Shown here piece by piece: positions 50,273 to 60,522 of a stretch of DNA of 64,000 bases. Position numbers and translations under genes: made by a program. Position 1 is the stretch's first letter, and every line of letters starts with the position of its first letter. The notes below the pieces were generated by a model. The model searched no databases and was not told the DNA's origin. It saw nothing but the letters and a program-made list of their open reading frames with translations. The stretch covers positions 1 to 64,000 of the forward strand of contig JBBEAY010000041.1 in the NCBI GenBank assembly GCA_040882605.1, read 5' to 3'. The stretch comes from JAOUEA01 sp040882605. Lineage in GTDB: Bacteria > Actinomycetota > UBA4738 > HRBIN12.

Positions 50273-51465
50273 CGCGCGTCGCATATCTCGACTGCATCGG
50301 CGGGCTCGCCGGCGACATGCTCCTGGCTGCGCTTCTCGATGCCGGCGCCCCGCAGGAAACGTTGCACGACGCCGTGCGTTCACTTGGGTTCGCCGAGGTC
50401 AAGGTCGAGGTGGAGCGGGTACATCGCCACGGCATCGCGGCGACCCTCGTGCGGGTGCTCGAGCATGCCCGGCCACACGATCGGCGTGCGGGCGAGCTGC
50501 TCGAGCTCGCGGCCTCGGCTGACCTGGCGCCCCCGGTCCGCGACCGCACGCTCTCGGCCCTGCGCCGGCTGGTCGCTGCCGAGTCGAGCATCCACGGCGT
50601 TCCCGAACACGACCTCGTGCTGCACGAGGTGGGCGGCGCTGACACGCTCGTCGACGTGGTGGGCACGTTCGCCCTGCTCGATGCGCTCGGCGTCGACGAC
50701 GTCGTCTGCTCGCCGATCCCCTACTCGCGCGGCACGATCGGGTCGGCGCACGGCTCGATCCCCGGTCCCGGTCCTGCGGTGCTCGCCCTCCTGCATGGCG
50801 CCCCGCTGATCGGTGTCGAGGGCGAAGCCGAGCTCGTGACGCCGACCGGCGCGGCGATCGGCGTCACCGCTGCGACGTCTTTCGGGGAGCTGCCGTCGCT
50901 CGCGCTGGAAGCTGTGGGGTACGGGGCGGGCATGCGTGATCTACGGACCCGGCCCAACCTGCTGCGGGTGATCCTCGGCGCTTCGCGAGAGCCGATCCCG
51001 ATCGCCGATGTCGTCGTCCTCGAGACGAACCTCGACGACCTGCTGCCCGAGCTCGTGCCCGACGTGATCGACGCGTGCCGGGCCGCCGGTGCGCTCGACG
51101 TGTGGACGGTGCCGGTGCAGATGAAGAAGGGGAGACCGGGGGTGCTGCTGAGCGCGGTCGCCCGCCCCGACGCGGAGCGGGTCATCGCTGAGGCGCTCGT
51201 CGTGCACTCGAGCACGCTCGGCGTTCGGGCCACCCCGATGCGCCGGTATGAGCTGGCGCGCGAGTCCCGTGAGGTGGCGGTGCACGGGCACCCGGTCCGG
51301 GTCAAGGCCGGCATCTTGCACGGGCGCGTCGTGAACGTATCGCCCGAGCACGACGACTGCGCCGACGTTGCCGCCGCCACGGGGCGATCGGTGAAACAGG
51401 TATGGGCTGCGGCCTTCGCTGCGGCACAAGTGTTCACCGAAGGCGACGATGGCGTCGCCCGCTGA
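50269..51465 (+). CDS. larC: Pyridinium-3,5-bisthiocarboxylic acid mononucleotide nickel chelatase LarC
   Basis: A 398-residue LarC in one unbroken frame: YLDCIGGLAGDMLLAALLDAG, VLHEVGGADTLVDVVG, AHGSIPGPGPAVLALL, LVTPTGAAI, VLETNLDDLLPELVPDVID and MKKGRPGVLLSA. It inserts nickel into the dithio-nucleotide at the cost of CTP. In Lactobacillus plantarum larC needs a programmed frameshift; no shift is needed here. GTG 50269 overlaps larB by four bases. It ends 17 bases into larE. Confidence 0.95.
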   Translation: MTRVAYLDCIGGLAGDMLLAALLDAGAPQETLHDAVRSLGFAEVKVEVERVHRHGIAATLVRVLEHARPHDRRAGELLELAASADLAPPVRDRTLSALRRLVAAESSIHGVPEHDLVLHEVGGADTLVDVVGTFALLDALGVDDVVCSPIPYSRGTIGSAHGSIPGPGPAVLALLHGAPLIGVEGEAELVTPTGAAIGVTAATSFGELPSLALEAVGYGAGMRDLRTRPNLLRVILGASREPIPIADVVVLETNLDDLLPELVPDVIDACRAAGALDVWTVPVQMKKGRPGVLLSAVARPDAERVIAEALVVHSSTLGVRATPMRRYELARESREVAVHGHPVRVKAGILHGRVVNVSPEHDDCADVAAATGRSVKQVWAAAFAAAQVFTEGDDGVAR

Positions 51466-52267
51466 GCTCGAGGCGGCGGTGGGCCGCTCCGACAGCGCGA
51501 TCGTCGCATTCTCGGGTGGCGTCGACTCGTCGTTGGTGGCGGCGATCGCCTCGCGCGTGCTCGGCGACCGCGCGATCGCCGTGACCGCCGTGTCTCCGGC
51601 CCTGGCCTCCGGTGAGCTCGACGGCGCCCGTGCCGTCGCTCGCGCGATCGGGATCGTCCACGAGACGATCCGCACCGACGAGCTCGCGCGCGAGGGCTAC
51701 CGTCGCAACGGCCCCGACCGCTGCTACCACTGCAAGTCCGAGCTCTACGACCGGCTCGGCGCGCTCGCGGCCGCGCGTGGGTTCGACGCGCTCTTCTCCG
51801 GCGCCAACGTCGACGACCTGGGGGACTGGCGTCCGGGTCTGAAGGCGGCGGCCGAGCACGGCGTGCGTCATCCGCTCGTGGAGGCCGGTTTCGGCAAGGC
51901 CGACGTGCGGGCGCTCGCGCACGAGCTCGAGTTGCCGAGCGCAGACAAGCCGGCGATGCCCTGTCTTGCCTCGCGCCTTCCATTCGGCACGCAGGTCGAC
52001 CCTGACGTCCTCGCGAAGGTCGATGGTGCGGAACGAGCGCTCAAGTCCCTCGGCTTGCGTGAGCTGCGTGTGCGCCACCTCGGAACGACGGGGCGGATCG
52101 AGCTCGGAGACGACGACCTGCCATGGGCGCTCGGCGATGGACGCGTCCTGGTCGAGCGTGCCGTCCTCAGCGTCGGGTACAGGAAGGCGGAGATCGACCC
52201 AGAGCCGTTCCGCTCGGGCACGCTCACGCGAAGCCTCCGCACGCGACTGCCGATCGTCGGTATCTGA
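51449..52267 (+). CDS. larE: ATP-dependent sacrificial sulfur transferase LarE
   Basis: A 272-residue PP-loop protein: SGGVDSS (22-28) binds ATP, RCYHCKSELYD and the sulfur-donor region MPCLASRLPFGT. Cys172 matches the single conserved Cys that L. plantarum LarE sacrifices as sulfur source; cluster-dependent LarE proteins have extra Cys in this block, absent here. It sulfurates both carboxylates of the LarB product. It overlaps larC by 17 bases. larA, the lactate racemase that uses the cofactor, is not in the window. Confidence 0.94.
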   Translation: MASPAELEAAVGRSDSAIVAFSGGVDSSLVAAIASRVLGDRAIAVTAVSPALASGELDGARAVARAIGIVHETIRTDELAREGYRRNGPDRCYHCKSELYDRLGALAAARGFDALFSGANVDDLGDWRPGLKAAAEHGVRHPLVEAGFGKADVRALAHELELPSADKPAMPCLASRLPFGTQVDPDVLAKVDGAERALKSLGLRELRVRHLGTTGRIELGDDDLPWALGDGRVLVERAVLSVGYRKAEIDPEPFRSGTLTRSLRTRLPIVGI

Positions 52268-52384
52268 CGAGGCCCCGCGACACGAGGTCTGAACGAGCGC
52301 GGCAACGAAGAGAGCGGGTAGAGCGACTCGACGGATGTGACCTCAGCCTCAAGAGGGCAGAGGATCGCGTCGAGGTTGCACAGG

Positions 52385-53101
52385 ATGGACGACTATTCCG
52401 CGCTCGCGCAGCGGATCTCCGTGAGCGTGAGCGGGGTGTCGGGCGCCCTGATCCTGTCGAGGGACGGGCTAGTGCTCGGCGCCTACCCCGCCGAGGACGA
52501 GAGCCTCACCAAATCGGCATGGCTCAGATTCACTGCGCTCGGGGAGCCCGAGAAAGGCTTCGTCGAGTTCGCCGACCAGGTGTGGGCCTACGTGAAGCGC
52601 GGACCCTACGCGGCATTCGCCACCGCCGAGGTGGGCACACGTCCGGGGGTGATGGTCGATCAGATGGAACAGATGCTGTTGGCCCTCGAGGAGGGGCGCT
52701 CGCGCCGTGACACGCTGCGCGTGCCCGAGGCCGCCACTGCCCCGTCAGGAAAGCCACGCACATCGCTGCATCCGCAGGCAGGCAAACCGGCCCCCTCCGA
52801 GCCGGCGGAGGCTGCGGAGGTCGCTGCTGCCGCCACGCACGATCAGGCGCGGGCCGGCGGCGACGATCGACCGCCGGCCGTCGCCGACGCCAACGACGGG
52901 TCGCCCGCCGGTCCGTCGCAGGCCCTGGTCGAGGACGCCGGAGCGGTCCCGTCGACGCTCAAGAAAGAGGCTCAGAAGCTCGCCGGACAGGACCGGGAAG
53001 CAGGCGTCGACGACGAGTCGGAGGTCGATCGGGTCATGCTGGCCAAAGAGTTCTCGGGATTGCTTCAGCTCGACTCGGACGATGACGAAAGAAGCTCCTG
53101 A
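52385..53101 (+). CDS. Roadblock/LC7-like domain protein with acidic disordered tail
   Basis: A 238-residue protein. Residues about 1-105 (YSALAQRISVSVSGVSGALILSRDGLVLGAYP...WLRFTALGE...) have the Roadblock/LC7 pattern seen in MglB and other small-GTPase partners. Residues 115-200 are Ala/Pro/Asp-rich and likely disordered. The C terminus is acidic (VMLAKEFSGLLQLDSDDDE). It lies 49 bases before pilB, so a role in pilus control is suggested by position only. No MglA-type GTPase is in the window. ATG 52385 is preferred; a GTG at 52337 would add 16 unlike residues. Confidence 0.65.
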   Translation: MDDYSALAQRISVSVSGVSGALILSRDGLVLGAYPAEDESLTKSAWLRFTALGEPEKGFVEFADQVWAYVKRGPYAAFATAEVGTRPGVMVDQMEQMLLALEEGRSRRDTLRVPEAATAPSGKPRTSLHPQAGKPAPSEPAEAAEVAAAATHDQARAGGDDRPPAVADANDGSPAGPSQALVEDAGAVPSTLKKEAQKLAGQDREAGVDDESEVDRVMLAKEFSGLLQLDSDDDERSS

Positions 53102-53150
53102 GACCTAGGACGAACGCAACCTCCTGAGGACCGGATACGCAAGGACGGCG

Positions 53151-54836
53151 ATGACGACGGTTCAGCGCAAGTCGAAACAGCTCGGTCAGATCCTGATCGA
53201 GCTGAGCATGATCACGCCCGAGCAGCTGGAGGCGGCGCTCGAGGAACATCGCCGCACGCCCAAGTCGCTCGGCCGCGTGCTGATCGACATGGGCATGATC
53301 AAGGAGGGCGACCTCGTGCGCGCCCTCGCCGAGCAGGTCGGACTCGAGTTCGTCGATCTCTCCGAGTATCCGATCGACACCACCGCGACGACGCTGTTGC
53401 CCGAAGCCCTGGCGCGACGCTACCGCGCGATCCCGATCGGGAACCGCGACGGCAAGCTTCTGGTCGCGATGTCGGACCCCGCGAACGTCTACGCGCTCGA
53501 CGACATCCGCACGATCACGAACCGCGACGTGCAGCCACTGGTCGCCACGGCCGGCGACATCGAGCGCGCGATCCAGAAGTTCGCCGGCCTCGACAGTCAG
53601 GTCGAGGCGCTCGCGAGCGTGGCGGCGGACTCGATGGACACCGAGGACGAGCACATGGAGGCGGCCCTCGAGGACGCCCCGATCGTCAAGCTCGTGAACG
53701 CGATCATGACCCAGGCCGTGGGCGACCGCGCCTCGGACGTGCACATCGAGCCGGCCGAGAAGAACGTGCGTATCCGCTTCCGCGTCGACGGTGTCTTGCA
53801 CGAACCGATGCCCCCGGCTCCCAAGAACATCCAGAGCGGGTTGATCTCGCGCCTCAAGGTCATGGCTGAGCTGAACATCGCGGAGAAGCGCGTTCCCCAG
53901 GACGGACGCATCTCGATGAAGGTCGGCGGCAAGGCGCTCGACCTGCGGCTCGCGACCCTTCCCACGGTGTACGGCGAGAAGGTCGTCATCCGCATCTTGG
54001 ACAAGTCGCAGGCGTTGCTGAAGCTTGAGGATCTCGGCTTCCTCGAGGACGCGTACAAGCGGTTCGCGCAGTCGTTCACCAAGCCCTACGGGGCCATCTT
54101 GGTGACCGGTCCGACGGGTTCGGGCAAATCGACCACGATGTATTCGACGCTCAACATCTTGAACGAGGAAGACAAGAACATCATCACCGTCGAGGATCCG
54201 GTGGAATATCGGCTGGCGGGCGTCAACCAGATGCAGGTGAACCCCAAGGCGGGCCTCACGTTCGCGAGCGCGCTGCGATCGATCCTTCGAGCCGACCCCG
54301 ACATCGTGCTCATCGGTGAGGTTCGAGACCGCGAGACCGCGATGATCGCGGTCGAAGCCGCGCTGACGGGTCACCTCGTGCTCTCGTCGCTGCACACGAA
54401 CGACGCGCCGAGCGCGATCACACGGCTCACCGAGATGGACGTCGAGACGTTCCTCGTGGCCTCGGCGATCGACTCGATCGTCGCGCAACGGCTCGCGCGC
54501 AAGCTCTGTGAGCGCTGCAAGCTCGCGTACAAGCCGGAGGAGAGCGAGTTGGCCGCGGCGGGGTTCCCCGAATGGTTGCGGCCGGAGATCACTGAGATCT
54601 TCAAGCCGCAAGGCTGCGCAGCATGCGCGAACACCGGCTTCCGTGGCCGGATGGGCCTGTACGAGGTCATGCCCATGACCGAGGAGATCGAGCGACTCAC
54701 GGTCGAGCGAGCGTCGTCGGAATCGATCAAGACCGTCGCGGTGCAGCAGGGCATGACAACGCTGCGAGACGACGGCCTCGAGAAGGTTCGCATGGGCGCC
54801 ACCTCGATCGAGGAAGTCGCGAGGGTGGTGAAGTGA
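53151..54836 (+). CDS. pilB: Type IV pilus assembly ATPase PilB
   Basis: A 561-residue GspE/PilB ATPase. N-terminal MshEN-like domain (LGQILIELSMITPEQLEAALEEH and LGRVLIDMGMIKEGDLVRAL), linker, Walker A GPTGSGKST (320-328), Asp box around IITVEDPVEYRL, Walker B ILRADPDIVLIGEVRD, His box LTGHLVLSSLHTNDAPSA, and a zinc site CERCK...CAACANTGFRGR. It powers pilus extension. MshEN domains of this type often bind cyclic-di-GMP; that is possible here. pilT starts one base after its stop. Confidence 0.96.
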   Translation: MTTVQRKSKQLGQILIELSMITPEQLEAALEEHRRTPKSLGRVLIDMGMIKEGDLVRALAEQVGLEFVDLSEYPIDTTATTLLPEALARRYRAIPIGNRDGKLLVAMSDPANVYALDDIRTITNRDVQPLVATAGDIERAIQKFAGLDSQVEALASVAADSMDTEDEHMEAALEDAPIVKLVNAIMTQAVGDRASDVHIEPAEKNVRIRFRVDGVLHEPMPPAPKNIQSGLISRLKVMAELNIAEKRVPQDGRISMKVGGKALDLRLATLPTVYGEKVVIRILDKSQALLKLEDLGFLEDAYKRFAQSFTKPYGAILVTGPTGSGKSTTMYSTLNILNEEDKNIITVEDPVEYRLAGVNQMQVNPKAGLTFASALRSILRADPDIVLIGEVRDRETAMIAVEAALTGHLVLSSLHTNDAPSAITRLTEMDVETFLVASAIDSIVAQRLARKLCERCKLAYKPEESELAAAGFPEWLRPEITEIFKPQGCAACANTGFRGRMGLYEVMPMTEEIERLTVERASSESIKTVAVQQGMTTLRDDGLEKVRMGATSIEEVARVVK

Positions 54837-54837
54837 C

Positions 54838-56010
<1,173 letters not shown>

Positions 56011-56013
56011 CGC

Positions 56014-57225
56014 ATGGCCCAAACCTTCCAGTACAAGGTCCGCGACAAGGCGGGCAACATGGTCACCGGCACGCTCGTGGCCGACAGCGAGCTGCTCGTG
56101 CTGAAGCGCCTGCGCGAGATGGGCTACACGCCCCTCGAGGTCGGCAAGGAGAAGAAGGGCCTCTCCCTCGAGATCAACCTGAAGAAGGCCAAGGTCAAGC
56201 TCAAGGACCTCTCGATCTTCTCGCGCCAGTTCGCGACCATGATCAACTCCGGGCTGCCGATCCTGCGGGCGATGTCGATCCTCGCGGAGCAGACCGACAA
56301 CAAGCTGCTCGGGGCGACCCTCGTGAAGTGCCGCGCCGACGTCGAGCAGGGTGCGTCGTTGTCGGGCGCGATGGCCAAGCACCCGAAGGTCTTCAATGAC
56401 CTCTACGTCTCGATGGTGAAGTCGGGTGAGACGGGCGGCTCGCTCGACACGACCTTGCTCAAGCTCGCCGCGATGCTCGAGCGAGAGGTGCACCTGCGAG
56501 GAAAGATCAAGTCGGCCATGACCTACCCGATCGCGGTGGTGGGCCTCGTGTTCCTGATCATGTCGGCGATGTTGCTGTTCGTCGTGCCGCAGTTCGAGAG
56601 CATCTACGGCGAGCTCGGAGGAACGCTGCCGATGCCCACGCGCGTGCTGCTCATGATGTCCGCCGCGTTCAAGAAGTTCTCGTACATGTTCATCGCCGCC
56701 GGCTTCCTGGCGAGGTTCCTGATCCGCCGCTACAAGGCGACCGAGAACGGGCGTCTCCAGATCGACCGGCTGAAGCTCAGGGTGCCTGTGTTCGGCCCGC
56801 TGTTCCACAAGACCGCGTTGTCACGGTTCTCGAGCACGCTCGCGATGCTGCTGTCGGCCGGCGTGCCCATCTTGCAAGCCTTCGACATCGTCGCCGACAC
56901 GGTGAACAACAAGGTCGTCTCGGGAGCGGTGACCGACGTGCAGTCGAGCGTGCGTGAAGGTGAGTCGATCGCGAAGCCGCTCTCGAGGCACGCGGTGTTC
57001 CCGCCCATGGTTGTGCAGATGATCGCTGTGGGGGAGGAGACCGGTCAGGTCGACACCATGCTCGAGAAGGTCGCACAGTTCTACGACCAAGAGATCGAGG
57101 CCGCGGTCGACGCGCTCACCTCGCTCATCGAGCCGCTGCTGATCGCCGTGATCGGCGCCTGCGTCGGTGGCGCCGTCATCGCGCTGTACATGCCGATGTT
57201 CGGGATCATCGAACAGATCAAGTAG
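56014..57225 (+). CDS. pilC: Type IV pilus inner-membrane platform protein PilC
   Basis: A 403-residue GspF-type protein with two homologous cytoplasmic/TM halves: FSRQFATMINSGLPILRAMSIL..TDN and FSSTLAMLLSAGVPILQAFDIVADTVNN, each followed by TM segments (around 175-195, 220-240 and 375-398). It anchors PilB/PilT and the pilin at the membrane. It begins three bases after pilT. The spacing of pilB, pilT and pilC (1 and 3 bases) indicates one operon. Confidence 0.96.
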   Translation: MAQTFQYKVRDKAGNMVTGTLVADSELLVLKRLREMGYTPLEVGKEKKGLSLEINLKKAKVKLKDLSIFSRQFATMINSGLPILRAMSILAEQTDNKLLGATLVKCRADVEQGASLSGAMAKHPKVFNDLYVSMVKSGETGGSLDTTLLKLAAMLEREVHLRGKIKSAMTYPIAVVGLVFLIMSAMLLFVVPQFESIYGELGGTLPMPTRVLLMMSAAFKKFSYMFIAAGFLARFLIRRYKATENGRLQIDRLKLRVPVFGPLFHKTALSRFSSTLAMLLSAGVPILQAFDIVADTVNNKVVSGAVTDVQSSVREGESIAKPLSRHAVFPPMVVQMIAVGEETGQVDTMLEKVAQFYDQEIEAAVDALTSLIEPLLIAVIGACVGGAVIALYMPMFGIIEQIK

Positions 57226-57326
57226 GTCCCGGGTACCCGGTCCCTGGTAGGTCCGACGGCTGATGTGAATTTCCACCCTCCGGCGACTTCAGGTCGAGGC
57301 ATCGACGGTCGACAACGTCATAGAAC

Positions 57327-57345
57327 GCGCACCGTTGGGGTGCGC
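57327..57345 (+). promoter_or_regulatory. Hairpin in the pilA 5' leader
   Basis: A perfect 7-bp stem (GCGCACC/GGTGCGC, loop GTTGG) lies 28 bases before the pilA ATG, just upstream of its AAAGGAG site. There is no T-run, so it is more likely an mRNA-stabilising or regulatory structure than a terminator. Confidence 0.5.
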
Positions 57346-57373
57346 ACGTCAAGAAGAAAGGAGTTGACAGCAC

Positions 57374-57850
57374 ATGCTCAAGCGCTTAAAGAAGCGCGCA
57401 GATGAGGAGCAGGGCTTCACCCTCATCGAGCTGATGGTGGTCGTTCTGATCATCGGCATCCTGATCGCCATCGCGCTGCCGACGTTCCTCGGTGCTCGGA
57501 CTCGGGCCCAGAACCGGGCGGCCCAGTCGGATCTTCGTAACGCCTTGGTGGCAACGAAGACGCTGTACACGGACGCGAGCACGTACGCGGGCGCCACCGC
57601 GACCGGCATGGCCGTGGTCGCCCCCGAGCTGACGTTCAGTGCAACCGCGTCCACCACGACGAACCTGCACGTGAGCACGATGACTACGCCCACCGCGCTC
57701 CTCTGGGGTGCGGCGCGGATGTCGGCCTCCGGCACCTGCTACGGGCTGCGGGAAACCTCCGCGAACGGGACGTACCTCATCTCGGCTCTCGGAACCTGCA
57801 CCGGCGACGCCGCCAGCACAGACGCGGGCACTGCTCGCGCCTTCACCTAA
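57374..57850 (+). CDS. pilA: Type IV major pilin PilA
   Basis: A 158-residue prepilin. The leader ends EEQG and the mature protein begins FTLIELMVVVLIIGILIAIALPTFL, with Glu5 and the methylated Phe1 position; Pro22 is present. The globular part is Thr/Ala/Ser-rich with Cys pairs (GTCYGL and LGTCTGD) that probably form the C-terminal disulfide loop. It should be cleaved by the prepilin peptidase at 62 kb and assembled by pilBC. AAAGGAG precedes the ATG. A strong terminator directly downstream suggests high, separate expression. Confidence 0.95.
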   Translation: MLKRLKKRADEEQGFTLIELMVVVLIIGILIAIALPTFLGARTRAQNRAAQSDLRNALVATKTLYTDASTYAGATATGMAVVAPELTFSATASTTTNLHVSTMTTPTALLWGAARMSASGTCYGLRETSANGTYLISALGTCTGDAASTDAGTARAFT

Positions 57851-57875
57851 GCGGAACGCCGATCACAATCGGATG

Positions 57876-57899
57876 GGGCGGCCTTCGGGCCGCCCTTTT
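57876..57899 (+). terminator. Intrinsic terminator after pilA
   Basis: A perfect 8-bp stem GGGCGGCC/GGCCGCCC with a TTCG tetraloop is followed by TTTT. It lies 26 bases after the pilA stop. Confidence 0.92.
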
Positions 57900-57974
57900 C
57901 GCTATTCCGAGCGCTCAAGCGGGTCCCCTGTCATGCCGACGCCTATCGGAAGAGCACCGGATCGAAAGGTTGAG

Positions 57975-59867
57975 ATGACCCGACGCATGTTGGCGCGCCG
58001 GCTCCGTTCGCGACTCCAGGGCGAGCGGGGCTTCACGATCGTGGAAACGATGGTCGCTCTCACGATCATGTTCGGGATGCTCGTGTCGCTGTCCTACCTG
58101 GTCACGGTGAGCCTCGGCCACCAGCGCGTCTCCCGGATCCGACAGACGGGGAACGGGCTTGCGAACCAGATCATGGAGCAGACCCGCGGGCTCCCCTACG
58201 CGTCGATCCAGAGCGGGATGCTGGCCACCGACCTCAGTGGGGACTCGAACATCGACACGTCGTGCTCAGGTGGACCCAAGCTCTACGCTTGCACCGCAAC
58301 CGGCGCTTCCACCCCCGGCACAGCCGAGCCCATAGTGTCCAGCGCGGGTCTGACCACGGCGGTGCCGCTCGTGCCGCATCGGTCGTCGACGTCCCCTAAC
58401 GCCGACGTCACCGTCGACGGGGTCGCCTACTCGTGGAAGACCTACGTCTCACAGGCGCCCCCCATCCCGGCCACCGCGACACGTCCAGAGGCTCCCTCCC
58501 CGTACCGGGTCACCGTCGAGGTGTCGTGGGCGGCCACCGGCGGTGTCGCCGCATACGTGAGGCTTCAGAGCCTCTTCTGGTCGCCGGCCGGGTGCCGGAG
58601 CACGGCGACGCATCCGTACGCGGCGCCGTGCCAGGCGTTCTTCTACGGACAGGCGACGGTCCCCCAGGGCACGATCGTGGTGGCACCCACGTCGGACAGT
58701 GGGCCCGGCCTCAACGGTACTGCTTTCAAGCGGGCGGTGATCTCGCTTCCGGGGGTCTCGGCGAGCGTGCAGCAGGAGCAGATCGTCGAGAGTCTGGCCG
58801 AGTTCAGGCCCCCGAGCGTGTCGTTGACGACCGACGGGGCGACCACGTCGACCGGAGGGGCCGCGGGGTCGTCATCCTCGGACTCGGACCCGAACAGCAC
58901 TGCCACGACGTACGCGCGGAACCGGTGTGGCACCGAGATCACATGCTCCGCGCTCACGGCGTCGTCACCCTCATCGTCGGCCACCGACCGCTACGACGTG
59001 TCTCTGCCGGCCTCGACATCTGCCGAGAGCGCGGGGGCCGTGAACGCGAGTGCAAGTTCCGTGTGTCCGCCGACCATCGTGAACGCGACAGGCCAAACCG
59101 ACACGATCGCGTGCGCTGGCGCAGGGTTCACCCCCGATGGCTCGGTGAGCTCGACGATCACGCTGGGCAGCACCACCCCGTCGCTGGGCACCTTCACGTT
59201 GACCGACGCCGCAGTACCGACCGCCGTCTCGCTCGCGCCTCTCTGGGCGTTCGCCGATCGGGTGACGAACCCTCAGACGAACGGCTGTACCCCCGGGGTC
59301 AACACCGATGGATGCCTGGCACTTTCGGTGTCGCGGACGCTGGGCACGATCAAGATCGGCGGGGTGCCGAGCGCGATGCCCTCGCCCGGGGTCGCGTGGG
59401 ACGGCGCGCTCGTGAAGATCACGGGGTACTCGGATTCGGCGACCGCAGCCGTAGGAACCGGCGCCGGCAACCCGTCGGTGACCGGTCCGACGTCCGGAAG
59501 CCTCCAGTACTGGAACGGCACGGGGTACACCTCGATCGCACTCACGTCGGTACAAGCCGGGACGCCGGCGAGCGCGTCGCCCGTGTTCGGGTCGATCGGG
59601 GGCAAGACGGTGAGCGTGGACATGACGATCGAGCGCACCAGCTCCACCGATGCCGCCACAGCGTCTTCCTCCACCGACACGACGAGCCCCACCCCCATCG
59701 GCAAGCTCACATCGGGATCGAGCTCTTCCTCGCCGGTGATCGTCCTGCGCTACCAAGTCACGATCGAGGGGTACGGGCAGCCGGTCGTCGACCTGACGAT
59801 CACGGTGAACCTGGGCACGCTCGATCTCGACGCCTCCTTCCAGCCAACGCCGGCCACGGGGTCCTGA
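57975..59867 (+). CDS. Large prepilin-like minor pilin with Ser/Thr-rich C-terminal region
   Basis: A 630-residue protein. GERGFTIVETMVALTIMFGMLVSLSYLVTV is a class III leader plus pilin helix, with cleavage expected at G/F and Glu5. Residues about 60-230 resemble the PilV-like N part. The rest is an unusually long Ser/Thr/Gly/Ala-rich stalk with strand-forming segments and several Cys. It is probably a tip or adhesin-type minor pilin. ATG 57975 follows GAAAGG. The next gene overlaps by one base. Confidence 0.85.
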   Translation: MTRRMLARRLRSRLQGERGFTIVETMVALTIMFGMLVSLSYLVTVSLGHQRVSRIRQTGNGLANQIMEQTRGLPYASIQSGMLATDLSGDSNIDTSCSGGPKLYACTATGASTPGTAEPIVSSAGLTTAVPLVPHRSSTSPNADVTVDGVAYSWKTYVSQAPPIPATATRPEAPSPYRVTVEVSWAATGGVAAYVRLQSLFWSPAGCRSTATHPYAAPCQAFFYGQATVPQGTIVVAPTSDSGPGLNGTAFKRAVISLPGVSASVQQEQIVESLAEFRPPSVSLTTDGATTSTGGAAGSSSSDSDPNSTATTYARNRCGTEITCSALTASSPSSSATDRYDVSLPASTSAESAGAVNASASSVCPPTIVNATGQTDTIACAGAGFTPDGSVSSTITLGSTTPSLGTFTLTDAAVPTAVSLAPLWAFADRVTNPQTNGCTPGVNTDGCLALSVSRTLGTIKIGGVPSAMPSPGVAWDGALVKITGYSDSATAAVGTGAGNPSVTGPTSGSLQYWNGTGYTSIALTSVQAGTPASASPVFGSIGGKTVSVDMTIERTSSTDAATASSSTDTTSPTPIGKLTSGSSSSSPVIVLRYQVTIEGYGQPVVDLTITVNLGTLDLDASFQPTPATGS

Positions 59868-60511
59868 TGATGTCCTGGCGCCGAGCGAACCGAGTCACGA
59901 GCGAGGACGGGATGACACTCGTGGAGCTTCTGGTCGCGATGTCGATGATGGGGATCGTGATGGTCATCTTCAGCAGCGTGCTCGTCTCGATGCAGCGCAC
60001 GGTGGTCGCCATCGACCGGGCCAGTCGTGCGAACGACCAGGCTCGCCTGGCGATCGAGCATCTCGACAAGGAGCTGCGGTCGGGAAACGTGATCTCCGAT
60101 CCAGGCGACGCGATCAGCGGCTACACGGGCGGCGCGCCCGCCTACCAGCGGCTCCTCGTGTACACGCAGGCGAATGCGACGATCCGCGGCGGTTCGGTCT
60201 GCGAGCTGTGGCAGATCACGAGCGCGAGCGAGCTTCAGGCACGGACTTGGTTGCCCGGCTCCAACAGCTGGCTGACGTCGTGGCGGACCGTGGCGGAGCA
60301 CATCGTCAACCGGTCGACAAGCACGAACGCGTTCGAGCTGACGGGCGACCCTCTCAAGGGGAATCGCACCCTGAACATCCATCTCATGATCAACCCCGAC
60401 TACACGAATGCTCCGTCGTCGACCGTCGAGCTCGAGTCGTCATTGACGGGGCGCAACACCTCGTACAACTACCCCACCAACATCTGCCAGACGCTTCCGA
60501 GCGCGGCGTGA
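59867..60511 (+). CDS. Minor pilin, PilW/PilJ-like
   Basis: A 214-residue prepilin: SEDGMTLVELLVAMSMMGIVMVIFSSVLVS, with cleavage G/M and Glu5, then QARLAIEHLDKELRSGNVI, typical of PilW/GspJ minor pilins. CELWQITSASELQARTW and FELTGDPLKGNRTLNIHLMI form the globular part. Such proteins prime pilus assembly and sit at the tip. The ATGATG start overlaps the upstream stop by one base (TGATG). Confidence 0.88.
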   Translation: MMSWRRANRVTSEDGMTLVELLVAMSMMGIVMVIFSSVLVSMQRTVVAIDRASRANDQARLAIEHLDKELRSGNVISDPGDAISGYTGGAPAYQRLLVYTQANATIRGGSVCELWQITSASELQARTWLPGSNSWLTSWRTVAEHIVNRSTSTNAFELTGDPLKGNRTLNIHLMINPDYTNAPSSTVELESSLTGRNTSYNYPTNICQTLPSAA

Positions 60512-60522
60512 AGGAGCCCTGT

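Noticed and set aside
50269..51465. Possible programmed frameshift in larC
   Set aside because: The whole LarC sequence, N- and C-terminal parts, is in one frame.
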